A DNA stretch of 64,000 nucleotides from Sternotherus odoratus. Its lineage: Eukaryota; Chordata; Testudines; Kinosternidae. The position numbers and the translations under genes are program-made. Each line of letters starts with the position of its first letter. Position 1 is the first letter of the stretch. The notes under the pieces are model-generated. The model saw only the letters and a program-made list of their open reading frames with translations, ran no database searches and was not told where the DNA came from. Shown piece by piece: positions 33,120 through 44,782 of the stretch. The stretch spans positions 34,759,626-34,823,625 of the forward strand of contig JAVMKO010000004.1 in NCBI GenBank assembly GCA_032164245.1, given 5' to 3'.

Positions 33120-36100
33120 ATTAATGATTTGCTGCAAGGAGTTGATGGCCAAAGTTGTGTCTGGGGGCCAATAACACAAGACAGACGTTAGTCCCCAGGA
33201 AATGTCCTGCACTGATGCTGTTCTGTTGATATCATGGCTGAAAATGAAAATAAACCATTGGCATATGATTTTGTTTTTATGGATGATGCAGTTTCAAGTT
33301 GTCTGTACAGGCCATGTCTAGAAAATTAATGATCTGTATCTCAACCAGTCACATTGAATGAATCCTCTTTCAACATCTCATTTTCTGTCTACAATGCTAT
33401 ATTCAGTTATATGAAAGGTAACAATCGAGATTATGAAATTAAAGCCCATGGGTCAGATTGTGTCTGATCTCTGCTTGGGTCACCAAGGAAGGGAAGAGGG
33501 CTCAAGGAATTTTTTTTCTCTCCTATGGATGAACTAGCCACAGCTATTGCAAGAAGAGAGAAGACCTGGGAATTAGTTTAGTGTCCGTGTCAGCTCTGAT
33601 TTTAGGGAACTAGTTCCTAGATTGTGGTCTGCAGATTATTTGCTGTTGGTTTGTGAAGAGTGGACTGGTCACATGTGGCTGGTGGTACTCCATATTTTCA
33701 GCTCATAAATTACATTAAAGTACACCAGATATGTCCCCAAAGCTACTTTTTGATCTATGCTGTTGCTGCAGTTACCAGGTAGATGTTGGGGAATAGTTGT
33801 TAAGAAGGAGAAATGATCTGCTTGATCATGAAAGTGAGGAGAAAAAGAGGTGCCTATGAGAGACTCTCGATATTAAAATGTTATTCACATTATAAAGAAG
33901 CATTGGGAACCCTGGCATGGGATATGGTCTGGGGGTGAGTCCATGGTCCCAACTATCTTCCTCACCAGCCAGTAGAGTAATGATGGCAGGGTTCGAGCCC
34001 ATGTATCACCCTTTTTTCTTAAAACTGCACAACTCCTTCAGCACACTCCCTGCCATGGCAGTTGGGGGCATTCTTGCTGACTCGGTGAGAATGTCTGGAG
34101 TAACTCTCAGTGCTGCACATGACCCTTACCACATGTGACTTAAAACTACAGTATTATAACCCTGTAAGTTTTATATTGGGTGCAAGGGCATGGGGCTATG
34201 AATTCATGCATTGGAGGATTTCAGCTCATATTCTGGTATCACTGAAATGCTGCTGCTGTTCACTGGCTTATATGGAGTTCTGTGAACTTTGTTGCCCCCT
34301 GTTTTTGCTGATTTAAACAACACCATTTCCTTTACCTTGCCACTAATTGTTGTTGCCTTAGACGGCATGTTAAAAAAGTGGCTACCCATTCTTCCTTTTT
34401 CCACGTCAGGGGCAGTTGCTGGCTTTACACAATGTTTTACATTTGTCAAGCAACTCATGCTGGAAATGTTTTGCCTGTTTCAGTGTTTTTTTGTTTCCCC
34501 TGAAAGGGAGTCCCCTGTCCGAGGACTTGTTACTAGGTAACAGGGCTCCATTTGCCAATTGCTACCATTTCCTTCTTACCATACTCCAGGCCTTATTATT
34601 AACATTTAGTTCAGAGAAATTGCTGTCATTATGTGAAGTAACTTCCTTCAGAGGTTACTCATTAACCTTAGGTATTTTACTGTGTGATTATAATTGCCAA
34701 ACGCCATAGGCATGGAAAACCTTTGAACTCCTCCAGGTATTAGAGTATGAGAGAAAAAAATCAGTTGTGACTTTTATATGCTTAACTGTATCCTTGTTCC
34801 ACCTCCTCCAAGGGTCCCTGATCAAATAACCAAGTGATTGTGAATTGCTGGATGTGAACGTGCTGCATGCTAACAGGGACCATAGCTGCCCTCGGTTACC
34901 TTTGGTAAATCTGAAGTAACTCTACTACACTCAGTGCAGTTACACCAGCGTAAACAAAATGTACTGTAAATGAGGACCGAATTTGGCCCAGTGTCTTTAT
35001 ACCAAATTTGCATAATTGGGAAGCCCATAATTTATCACATATCTACATGCGTTCAGTATCTTTAGTAACATCCATAATGAAGTGGCTCTTCTGTTATGTT
35101 TATGTGGGTTTCTTGGCTCCTACTAGGACAGACTCACAATCAACCCTAATCTGACTGGCAATGACTGGTATTCAGTTCAAGGCTCAGAAGGCTTCAGGCA
35201 GGAACACAGTTTCTTTTGTTTTTCTTATTAGTTTTTTAAATCTCCATTTTCCATGTAAAGAGAATCAGCTCTAATTTGCTCTGTACCTCAGGGTTTGTCT
35301 CAGTGGCGCATGTGCTCTCTGGAAAAATCTTACAAAACATATTTGTCCTTCTCCCCCCACCCCACTTCTCCTTTAGAAATGCATCAACATTCTTGGTAAC
35401 TTGATTCCCCTGACAGGATGGAGCAGGCTGCTGTAGCTGCAGTGTAGCCTGGGCTGCCACATGACTTCAGTAGGGAAATGTATATCAAGTTCAGGAAATT
35501 AAGGGACAAGTGAGATATATGCATTGTATTTAAAATGAATGAAGAAAAAAGGGATGTAGTCCATAAGTACATTTAACATGTAGCCAGTCCTAACGTTGGT
35601 GTTAGGAAATGAAAAGTTGTGATGGGCAGAAGAGTCTTTATCTCTAAAATCTTCTAAAACACAAAGGCAAAATGAGTGCTCTAAGCTGAAAGGAAAAAAG
35701 TGGGGAAATTTATTGCCACACTGCAAGTCTGAACTAGGGAGAAGCGCACAGCAGGGAAAGTAAGAGTGAGCCCTGACTGTTCCGATCAAACCCTTGATTT
35801 AAAACTCTTTTTTTTTTCTTTTCTCCATCTCATTTTATTTCCTTTAGCTTTTTTATGTCCTTTAAATCTTTGCATCATTTAGAAAATCCAACTGAAGAAA
35901 AAGAAACCTTTATTTATGTATTCAATGTCTAGCACAACTGGGCTCTGATCCTTGACTGGGTCCCCAAGGCACTACCACATTTCTTCTACTACTACTAATT
36001 AATTATTACCTGCAATGTTGTGTATTGTCTACTATGGGAAAAGTATTTCCAACTACGGGGCTAAATCCTGTGATCTGTTCTAGGAGAAAGTTCTATGGAT

Positions 36101-36260
36101 TTCAGTGGATTTTCCAGTTTGCTGAAGATGCCCTATAATACATCTTTTGTGATATCAAACATACCATGAGTTGACCAATGGTATATATACCATGATGCCA
36201 TAAAGTAATGCATTTTGAGCCAGAAAGTCCAAAGAGGAATTCGGGGAAGACTGTGAGTAG
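33120..36260. other. Unassigned AT-rich DNA
   Basis: About 3 kb without a recognised element. TGCAGTTACACCAGCGTAAA near 34940 is a trace of an old sauropsid repeat. Frames at 34289-34540, 34416-34709 and 35499-35789 have no domain. Confidence 0.4.
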
Positions 36261-36365
36261 TGAGATATATATATAGATATAGATATAGATATATAATATA
36301 AAATTATAAACCATAAACTTAAACAAATTATATATATGTTTATTAATAATACATAATATATATAT
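36261..36365. repeat. AT/GATA-rich microsatellite
   Basis: GATATATATATAGATATAGA-type repeats followed by TA-rich sequence. A minus-strand frame with an Ile-Tyr run reflects it. Confidence 0.85.
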
Positions 36366-37286
36366 TTAAGTTTTTAGTTAAAATTTTGTGCTTTGCTGCA
36401 TTCTTGCCTGCCCCTTCCCTTTAGCCCTCATCTTCCTCCAAGTCTGGTAAGTAAGGGCATAATTTAGCACAGAAGTGTGGGATTAAGTCAATTTTCACTT
36501 TAGCTCTGCAGTTGACCTTCAATAAACAAACCAAACGTAATTCAATGTAAATTGCTAAAATAGGCAAAAATCCAGCATTTCATTTACTACTGTAAAACAT
36601 CCTATTTGATAGAACACTTCTAAGTGGTAATTGCTTATACAAAATTAGAAAGGTATTAGCAGAATTTGTGTCTGACATACTGCGCGGTGAAATGAAAAGT
36701 ATGTCAGTTGACACATTTTAAGATGTGGCATGTCATTGCCAGCTGTGGCATGCTTTCACTTCAGACATGCATGCTACTTAGTCGAGGCAGGAACTGTCTT
36801 TTTGCTTTGTGTGTGTATGGCATGTAGAATACATGGAGCCATGGGTCCATAGCTAGGACTCCTAGGTGCTCTGATAGTATAAATAACACAGCTTACCGTA
36901 TGTCTTCACTACAGCAGTAGGTCGATTTCCTTTAATTCGATTTTGTAAAGCAGACTGTATGCAGTCGATTTTGTGTGTCTTCACTAGGCACAGCAAAGCA
37001 CAGCAAGTCGACAGTGTCTGTCCGCACAACTTTTGCAAGCGTCGACATAACGAGCGTTGCACTGTGGGTACCTATCCCACAGTTCCCTGATCCCCCAGCA
37101 GGCACCATTTCGAGTGCTGCACTATGGGTAGGCATTTCCAAATTTTGCGCCCTTTTTCCGCGCCGCCGACCCCCGTTACGAGCGGTGCACTGTGGGTAGG
37201 CATCCCATAATTCGCGCCCTTTCTCCGCGCTGTGCTAACACCATAGCACTGCAAGCACGGAGACCGCTGACACCACGGAAACAGTA

Positions 37287-37460
37287 ATGGCCGTTGTGAA
37301 GACCTCGATCATGGTTGCGGAGTTCATGCTGCACTGTGTGCAGAGGAATGCGATCCGGGGACAACTGCGCTTTCTGGCACCTGACGACAGTGAGGAGGAG
37401 ATGGACCAGGAAGTGCACAGCAGGGACGACAGGGACACTGATGGCATTGCTGGGCGTCCC
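37287..37460 (+). pseudogene. Short coding remnant in the Harbinger element, possibly transposase N-terminus
   Basis: A plus frame opens with MAVVKTSIMVAEFMLHCVQ and runs through an acidic stretch (APDDSEEEMDQEV) before meaning is lost near 37460. It lies opposite to, and converging with, the Myb/SANT gene. In the two-gene layout of Harbinger elements this position would suit the start of the transposase, but no catalytic DDE motif is present and I cannot confirm the match. Confidence 0.4.
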
Positions 37461-37761
37461 TGTTGTGGCCCCTTTCCAGCATGGCCTTGGAGACTCTTCC
37501 ATACGTGTTGGCATTCCGTTTGTTGTTGCGTAGTTCCAACATCACGGATTCCTCTCCCCAGATAGCGATGAGATCCAACACCTCACGAGTGGACCATGCT
37601 GGAGCTCTTTTCCTCTGGCTGGTCTCCAGGGCAGCTGAGCTCTGCATGGAGTCTTGTGATGCTGAGCTCTGCATGGCGGCTTGTGCTGCTGATTGCTCTG
37701 AATGGCGACTGAGCTGTCCAGGTGAGCTGGCCACGCTGACCAAACAGGAAATGGTATTCAA
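37441..37761 (-). pseudogene. Myb/SANT-like DNA-binding protein of Harbinger, broken
   Basis: The minus frame begins with a Ser/Ala/Gln-rich leader of about 50 residues, then RKRAPAWSTREVLDLIAIWG, with the paired tryptophans of a Myb/SANT-like trihelix domain, and continues through VSKAMLERGHNRDAQQC. After that the frame departs from the expected domain, consistent with a frameshift or the edge of an internal deletion. In Harbinger elements this protein partners the transposase and binds terminal DNA. This copy lacks the C-terminal part and is presumed inactive. Confidence 0.75.
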
Positions 37762-38246
37762 ATGTTCCCGGGTCTTATCTACCTGGCCAGAGCAGCGAGT
37801 TCAGAGTGCAGTCCAGAGCGGTCACAGTGGAGCAGTGAGGCAGTCCAGAGCGGTCAGAATGGAGCATTGTGGGACAGCCTCTGGAGGCTATTAATGTCGG
37901 TTGCGTCTTCACTAGCCCGCAATCGACCTTGGAATGTCGATTTTAGCGCTACTTCTCTCGTCAGGCAGGAGTTACAAAGTCGAAATTGAGGGCCCTTTAA
38001 ATCGACTTTAAGGGCATGTATGTGAAGACAGGTACACGTTTGATTCGACTTAACGTCGTTAAAGTCGAATTAAAGTGGTAGTGAAGACAGGCCCTTACAA
38101 TAAAATGCCACAAAATTTACAGCCTTCTTATCTAATCTATCCTTTTGGTACCAGTCATGACATGACACGTACATTACATAATATTTGGCCTTATCGTGAT
38201 ATACAACACAGTATATTTTTGCCTTGGATGATTTATCATGGAATAA

Positions 38247-38784
38247 TCTATATATATAAAAGTCAAATGGTGTATGTATGTATGTATGTTCCCTTACTAC
38301 TTCCACACCATTTCAGCTAGATACTTGAAATTTGGTACAGTTATAGGCTTTAGGGTCCTAATCAGGGTAAGAATACGAATTTTTTTAAAATCTCACCTTT
38401 TACACCCCCAAGGGGAGAAATTCTTTCAAGCTCATTAACATCAACTATACAGCTCACATAACATCATCCGGGCAGAAGGTTGATACATGCTGTTGTCTGT
38501 GACATAGTTATGATGTAATAATACAGCTAACCAGAGAGCTTAGTGTTGTGTAGCACAAACATAATTAAATACACTATTTTTTTTCGTAAAAAGGACCCTA
38601 TTCGTTATGCCACATAAAAAGCAAAAATGTATCGGAGAAACCACATCTAAATGCAAGAGAATGAAATTAATTAGACAAAATGAGACTTCTGAACAAAATT
38701 TGTATTAATAAAAAACATTGTAGTCTCTTTACATCCCAGTTTACAATTACAAATACCCCGAGCAACGCCGGGTATTTTTGCTAG
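38247..38784 (+). mobile_element. Non-autonomous Helitron (copy 1), 538 bp
   Basis: Begins TCTATATATATAAAAGTCAA after an A and ends TATTTTTGCTAG before a T, the expected 5'-TC and CTRR-3' ends in an A|T target with no TSD. A short CCCG...CGGG stem (CCCGAGCAACGCCGGG) lies about 12 bp before the 3' end. The first 150 bp or so match copy 2 at 43804; the remaining interior is AT-rich and different. No Rep/helicase is encoded. Confidence 0.88.
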
Positions 38785-39703
38785 TATTTTATATTATTCA
38801 CTGGGGATCTTGGGCTTTCTGCAAAAGCATAACTGGTGCTTCGGATAATGCTCTTTCCATTTGCTGAACACGCAAGGGCAGATGGAGTTTTAGATGGATA
38901 GTTCGAGAAAGAGAAGAATTAGGGGATTTGTATACAGAAAGGTGTGCACAAAGTAAATCATGCAGTGAAAGATATATGTATCTACATATGGATAACCTCA
39001 TAAGGAGAAAAAACCCGTATAGCAGCCTATGCGACACATACACCACAGACAGGTCCGGGGAATGGTATAAATTCTGTCATCTTTATAGTACACTGTAATA
39101 GTCTGAAATTGTCATGTGTACATTTTATTTTTAGGGTTTGTGTCTGAGTAAGAACTATTAGGAATCTGATTTATTAACCTTGAGCCTCCACCAAAAATCC
39201 ATTAAGTTTAGTTGGCTTTCTTTTTCTTTTCTTAGAAAATACATATCTATTGTGCACAAAGATTGAAACACAGTTTTACAATTCCTTTCAAGTATATTAC
39301 TACTGATTGCTATTACAGGGTGACGAAATTTTTTTGTCTGCTACAATTTTGAGGCCATCACTGGTTTATTAATCTTATAAAGCCTTTTCTCCCCTTCTGA
39401 CATGCTATGAAACTGCACACATTGTTTATTTTCAGTAGTGTCCCTGAACTTGTATTTAAGAGCCACAAATCTGACTAATGATATTGCCTACCAGTTTGCA
39501 ATTTGTAGGGAACACAGGTATAATTGTGCGCGTTTCAGAATATTATAGTGGAATAAATATGGATTGTTCAGGACAGAGGTTGACATCCACCAGAAAAAAT
39601 AATTTCATCACACCAATGTGGGTAGATATATGGTGAATGAAATATGCTGTAAAAGTTAATGATTGAGTATTTCTTGCCTTTCCCACACCTCTCTATCCCA
39701 TGC
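38785..39703. other. Unassigned AT-rich DNA
   Basis: Nothing recognised. The 82-residue minus frame at 38798-39046 has no domain. Confidence 0.4.
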
Positions 39704-39715
39704 CCCTTTTTCTTG

Positions 39716-39799
39716 CATCCGATGAAGTGGGCTATAGCCCATGAAAGCTTATGCTGAAATAAACTGGTTAGTCTCTAAGGTGCTACAAAGTCTTCCTCG
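39716..39799 (-). mobile_element. Family A repeat, truncated, 12-bp TSD
   Basis: Reads GATGAAGTGGGCTATAGCCC, ATGAAAGCTTATGCTGAAAT and GTTAGTCTCTAAGGTGCTAC, the complement of the second half of the family. The flanking direct repeat CCCTTTTTCTTG is exact at 39704-39715 and 39800-39811. This supports retroposition. Confidence 0.8.
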
Positions 39800-39811
39800 C
39801 CCTTTTTCTTG

Positions 39812-41589
39812 GTTTCCCCTCTTCACCCAAAATGTAGAAATCTGTATGGAAAAAATCCTGTAATCAAAAAATTGTTAAACTGAGGAACACATGAATAATA
39901 TTTGGCTCTTGAGAAGGTTTGAGAAATAGCAGAGAAAAACAGCTGTGGATTCTAGTTTATTGGACTGCTGACCACAGCATTTGGTTTTGTATTTGACTAA
40001 TTTTGTGAAAATGAAAATCAGGATCCATCATTTCAAAGAAAATATCTGGTGAACTGCTTGCTCTTAAAGTGTATACAATATTTCTTCCCTCTCTCTCCCT
40101 GATTCCCCATCCCCCAATGTGGAAGCTGTGGATCCGAGGGGATTTACCACTTCCTTCTAGAATCACTTGTGCTGTAGCTTTAATAAAAGTTTGTTTCTCC
40201 AGCTGTCTAACTTTTGGGTTTATCTGACTCAGGTTGACCCGTTAGTTTTATAATGAGAGAGTTTATTTAGTTGTGCAAATTGGGGTTTTCTTAGACAGAA
40301 ATATAACAGACCTAGAAAGAAGCCAATCTCTTGATCATTTACCCTTCTGAAGGGGGAGATCTACAGTATCTTTCTGCACTCACTGGGCACCCTATTGGTT
40401 GCTAATAAATTTAAGTTACTGCTCCTACACATTTAGTTGGTTTTTTTTAATACCGTCTTGTAAAGAATGGTGCATTGAAAAATGTTGTTTCTTCTGTCTG
40501 CGATAGAAATATTGACAGGGTTTACAAGCTAATTACTCTTCTATTCACAGGAAGTCCAGAGTCTTTGCTTAGCAACCAGGCTAATCATTTCTAATTCTTC
40601 TTTAAATATACCTTTATATTGCACCTACAGCCCTGCTGACTAGGAGGTCTAGTCACTTATCAAAATCCTTGGGAGAAAACAAGGAGTAAACATTTTGTGA
40701 AAATGGTGCCAGTTTTTTCCTCGATGGGACCTTAGCCTGTAACATAGTCCAACAAAGCAGGGCATGATGTGCCAAAAAAAATCTTTTTAATAAACAACAC
40801 AGGCAGTAGGAAATCATGCTGGTCGGGGCTTGTTTGTCTGGCTCAGGGCCTCATTCCAACCTGTTGCAACCAGCTATAGAACATCTATAGGGACACCCCC
40901 GTACAGGAGGCCCCATGGAGGAAAGGAACTTTTACATTTCTGTTTGACTGGGATCCTTGCCAGTGGCTAAGTTCAAAGTGCAGTTTCCAGTAATTTTGCT
41001 GTTACTACTCTGTGCGTTTGATAGGCCAGGACAGAAGCATGCAACCCGAAGTAATATTTCCTGATTTCTGTCATTTCTCAAGACGTGAATGAAGGCTGCT
41101 GTGGGACTGAGATTTAAAAAAGTTTTCTTGGCTTGAAAGCCTTCAGTGCTTTCCTCTTGCCCAGCCCCCATTTCTTCCCTTCAGATCAGATCCCATGCCA
41201 TTGGCAGTCCTGTACTTGCGTGAAATTCATGCTGATTATTTCCCTATGCAAACATTGAGCCTGTTCTTATGCAACCAGCAAAAATCCTATTGATTTACTG
41301 AGCGTTAAGATTATTTACATTTATAAATCTTATATTGATAACACTTCCTCTCCTCCTCAGAATTGCAAGTAACCTTTTACACACTTTTTGTTTTGTTCTT
41401 TTTTTGCCGGAGGGGTGGGGGGGGGGGGGAGAAGAGGAGGGGCTACTCTTCCTTCAGCTCATTAGATTTGGGTGTTTAGCTTGTACAGAGATTAAAAATA
41501 ACATTAAAGGAAAAGACCAATGTAATCAGTACTGTTCTTTCATATACATCTTTCTAGGCATGTATATGCTATGTTGTGATAGAAGCACC
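39812..41589. other. Unassigned DNA
   Basis: No gene or element recognised. There is a G-run at about 41417-41431. The frame at 40932-41171 (-) shows no domain. Confidence 0.4.
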
Positions 41590-41597
41590 CTCTAAGG

Positions 41598-41742
41598 CAG
41601 TGGTTCTCAAACTGGGACACAGAGACGAATGCTGCGTGTCCGCCAAAAGCGGAAGAGTTCAATTTGGCGGACATACATGGGGCGCGAGAGGACGCAGCAT
41701 ACCAAAAAGGGGTCACCAGACTGACAAGTTTGAGAACCACCG
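41598..41742. mobile_element. hAT (Charlie-like) MITE, 145 bp, perfect TSD
   Basis: Starts CAGTGGTTCTCAAACT and ends AGTTTGAGAACCACCG. The 8-bp TSD CTCTAAGG is perfect at 41590-41597 and 41743-41750. The CAGTGGTTCTCAAA terminus is typical of Charlie-type hATs. The interior carries an inverted pair, TGTCCGCCAAA and TTTGGCGGACA. There is no coding capacity. Confidence 0.95.
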
Positions 41743-42241
41743 CTCTAAGGTTACATAACCATTTCTTTTTTAATCCTTTTTTATTCAGTCACTTAGTGTT
41801 CTACAATGTTTACCTTTCAGGCTGATATTTTTCAGGCTTGGTCTCTGCCATATGGTGAATTTTTGTTTTTTAAAGGTGGAATACAAATATTTTTGAGCAT
41901 GAGAAGTGGAGAAGTACATTGTAAAATAGACACACAGTTTTTTTCATTTCAAACAGGTCCAAAGTCAAAATAGATCTGGATAAAAAGTTGGAATTCAGCA
42001 TGGAGTTAGCCCTCAAAGCAGGAAAGCACTTTTGAGTGCTTTGGTGAAAATAGATTAGATTTTGATTTGACAGTTATGCCACAATTCAAATGATTTATAT
42101 TGTACTATTCAGGTAACAGTATGTGATAATATGCAAAAAACCCACTGCAACGTGGGGGTTGAGTTAGATTGTGAGTGAAAACATAATGCCTTCATTTCCT
42201 AATTTTTCAGTGGTCAATTTTTCAGAGTTGCACACATGCAC

Positions 42242-42285
42242 AGAGTGTGTGTGTGTGGTATGCACACACACACACAGCATGCACA
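42242..42285. repeat. GT/CA palindromic microsatellite
   Basis: A (GT)n run directly followed by a (CA)n run, GTGTGTGTGTGGTATGCACA, able to fold on itself. Confidence 0.8.
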
Positions 42286-42544
42286 TAAGTAGAAATATCA
42301 GGAGTATGGGAAAGAACTGTAAGTATTCGTACATGAGCTAAATTATGACTCAGTTGGTGTCACAGGAACTTGGTGGGCCACGTACCAATATTCTAGTTAT
42401 GGAAAAGTAGGTATAGTTTGTTGAGGAAGAACCGGCAGGATGATAATGGATGAGGTGTTACATTATATGTCAAGAACATACATACTTGTTCCAAGGTCCA
42501 GAAGGTGGTAAGAGGCAGAACAGTTGAAAGTCTCTGGGTAAAGA

Positions 42545-43095
42545 TAGAAGCGGCTTAAGATAAGGTATTGTCATAGTAGGAATTGACTACAGATCACCAA
42601 GTCAGCTAGAGGAGATGGATGAGGCATTTTTAATGCAAATAACAGAAATATTCAAAACACAAGACTTGGTATTAATGGGGGAATTTAACTGCCCAGACAT
42701 CTCTTGGAAAAGTTATATGGTAAAAGACAAAACGTTAAAAGAGTTCTTAGAATGTACTGGGGACAACCTTTTGTTTCAGAAAGTGGAAGTAGTAACGGGG
42801 GGCAGCCATTTTAGATCTGATTTTAACTAACAGAGTAGAATTTGTAGTGAATCTGAACGTGGAAGGTAATTTGGGTGAAAGTGATCATGAAATGATAGAT
42901 TTCATAATTATAAGGAAAGGAAGGAGTCAGAACAAAAGAATAAGGATAATGGACTTCAAAAACGCAGACTTTAACAAACTCAGAGAACTGGTATGTAAAG
43001 TTCCCCAAGAAGAAAATCTAAGGGCCGAAGGAGTTGAGGATAACTGGCAGTTTCTCAATGAGACAATATTAAGGCAGAACTGCAAACTATCCTGA
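42545..43095 (+). pseudogene. CR1 ORF2 endonuclease-domain remnant
   Basis: Two plus frames, 42615-42830 and 42847-43095, together cover part of an apurinic-type endonuclease domain. The first holds LVLMGEFNCPDISWKS, where GEFN stands for the usual GDFN and so carries an Asp-to-Glu change at a catalytic-site motif. The second holds [12 protein letters not shown] with the conserved SDH motif. A frameshift around 42825 and upstream stops break the gene. CR1 endonuclease nicks target DNA for target-primed reverse transcription; this copy cannot. Confidence 0.8.
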
Positions 43096-43230
43096 TGTGA
43101 AGGAAAGATAGTAAGAGGCCAGTTTGGCTGCATCAGGAGCTCATGACTTGTACATCAACATGGAATCCTACAAAAAAGTGGAAACATGGATGACTTGCTA
43201 AGGATGAGTATTAAAGAATAGCACAAGCAC

Positions 43231-44717
43231 TGTAAGAGTGTCCTTCCCTCTCTCTGGACCTGGGGTACAGAGAAGAGGGACTCTTCTATGTCAGACCAAT
43301 TAACTCCAGCTGCTTCCCAGCTTAAGTTAAGTCTTTACACCCCCAAACCCCCAGACTCTATCAGTTGGGAACTTGGGGAATCGCTGCCACCATCCGAGTA
43401 AATCTCCAAGGCCCTGGAGAGGGGTACTCGGACTCCCCCAAACTCCGTCTCTCTCCCTGAGATCCGGACACTCAGAGGCTGCTTCCCCTCCCCCTCCCCC
43501 TTCTAGCCTGAAGGTAGAGAGAGACAGACTCCGCACTTCAGCTCACACCCTGAGCTTATCCTTATACCTACTCCCCTTCCTCCCTCCCTTCCCAGTCTGA
43601 AAGCAGAGAGAACCTTAAGGGAAATAAACCAAACACTCTTTATAACTAAAAAGATTTAATAAAGAAAAGAGAATAGAACATAGACTTACAGTACAACTTT
43701 ACAATCTAGAGTTCTCTAACTTCCCCTCTGAAAAGGATAGAGACACTCTAAATAGGTACAGAAACTTATGGAAATCAACATAGTATACTTACAGCACAAC
43801 TAATCTATATATATAAAAGTCAAATGGTGTATGTATGTATGCTTACTCCTTCCACACCGTTTGAGCTAGAGACTTGAAATTTGGTACAGTTAGAGGTCTT
43901 GGGGTCCTAATGACCGCAAGAGTCGAAAGTTTTTCAAATCTCACCTCTGACACCCCCCAGGTGTGAAATTCTTTAAAGGCCAATCACATCAGCTGGGCAG
44001 CTGCTGTTCTCTGTGACATAATTATGATGTCATAATACCCCCTCCAACAGACACCACACTCGCTCAGCTCTCTGCCCCCTCCACCCTCTGACGGAACCCC
44101 GGAATCCCTCAGCTCTCTGCCCCCTCCCCACTCTGACGGACCCGAGTTGGATTTGGTCGGAGGGTAAGTGAGGTGGGGGTGTCGGGTTTGGTCGGGGGGT
44201 AAGTGAGCCGGGGGTGTTGGGTTTGGTCTGGGGGGGTGGGAAGGTGTCTGGGTGGGTGAGGGGTGAGGTGTGGGTGTTGGGGTTGGTCAGGGGGTGTTGG
44301 GGTTGGTAGGGGGGTGACGTGGGGGTGTTGGGTTTGGGTGGGGGGGTGAAAATGTGAGTCGGGGTTGGTCGAGGGGTAAGTGAGGTGGGGGTGTCGGGTT
44401 TGGTCGGGGGGGTGAGGTGGGGGTGTCAGGTTTGCTCTCTGCCCCCTCCAACGGACCCCGTACTCGCTCAGCTCTCTGCCCCCTCCCCACCTCTGACTGA
44501 CCTGAGCAACGCCGGGTATTTTCGCTAGTTAGGAATGTAAGAAGGAAAGTAGAGTCATTCTCCATAGCTAGAGACGAGCTCCAGGACCCTTGCCCAAGCT
44601 GGCACGGCAGGTAAAACCGAAACTAAAAACTAAACTCCCTCCCTCGTGGCAGGGAAGCTCTTACGTCACTTGTTCTCAGGTAACATTAACCCCATCCAGC
44701 ACTTTACACTTATGACA
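43231..44717. mobile_element. Solo LTR (copy 1) in CR1, 762 bp without its nested Helitron
   Basis: Starts TGTAAGAGTGTCC and ends CACTTATGACA (TG...CA). The flanks are the exact 5-bp direct repeat AGCAC (43226-43230 and 44718-44722). AATAAA motifs on the plus strand near 43623 and 43658 favour plus orientation without proving it. It aligns along its whole length with 45860-46610 when the Helitron is removed. There are no internal retroviral genes or second LTR, so it is a solo LTR left by recombination. A 5-bp TSD fits ERV-L-type or other 5-bp integrases. Confidence 0.9.
43804..44528 (+). mobile_element. Non-autonomous Helitron (copy 2), 725 bp, nested in LTR
   Basis: Begins TCTATATATATAAAAGTCAA after an A and ends ATTTTCGCTAG before a T, with GAGCAACGCCGGG just before the 3' end. 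The 5' 150-200 bp match copy 1. The interior from about 44030 differs: C-rich AGCTCTCTGCCCCCTCC units followed by G-rich GGGTGTTGGGTTTGGTC units. The sister LTR at 45860 reads AGCTAATCAGGAATCTAAG at this point, showing a clean empty site without duplication. No Rep/helicase is encoded. Confidence 0.93.
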
Positions 44718-44726
44718 AGCACGTAG

Positions 44727-44782
44727 ACACAAAATAAGAGAGGATAAGACACAAAATAAGAGATGATAAGGCACAAAATGAG
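44727..44782 (+). repeat. 22-bp tandem repeat inside CR1
   Basis: ACACAAAATAAGAGAGGATA and its next copy start 22 bp apart (44727 and 44749), with a third partial unit at 44771. It falls just after the LTR target site. Confidence 0.85.

Larger units (their letters stand above)
36896..38094. mobile_element. PIF/Harbinger-like element, 1199 bp, TTA TSD
   Basis: The left end CCGTATGTCTTCACTAC pairs with the right end GTAGTGAAGACAGGCCC. Both flanks are TTA (36893-36895 and 38095-38097), the 3-bp TWA target of the Harbinger superfamily. Subterminal repeats with GCACTGTGGGTA or GCACTATGGGTA occur near 37060, 37119 and 37188. Two coding remnants converge inside, a plus-strand frame from 37287 and a minus-strand Myb/SANT gene ending near 37440. 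The short distance between them suggests an internal deletion. Confidence 0.85.
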
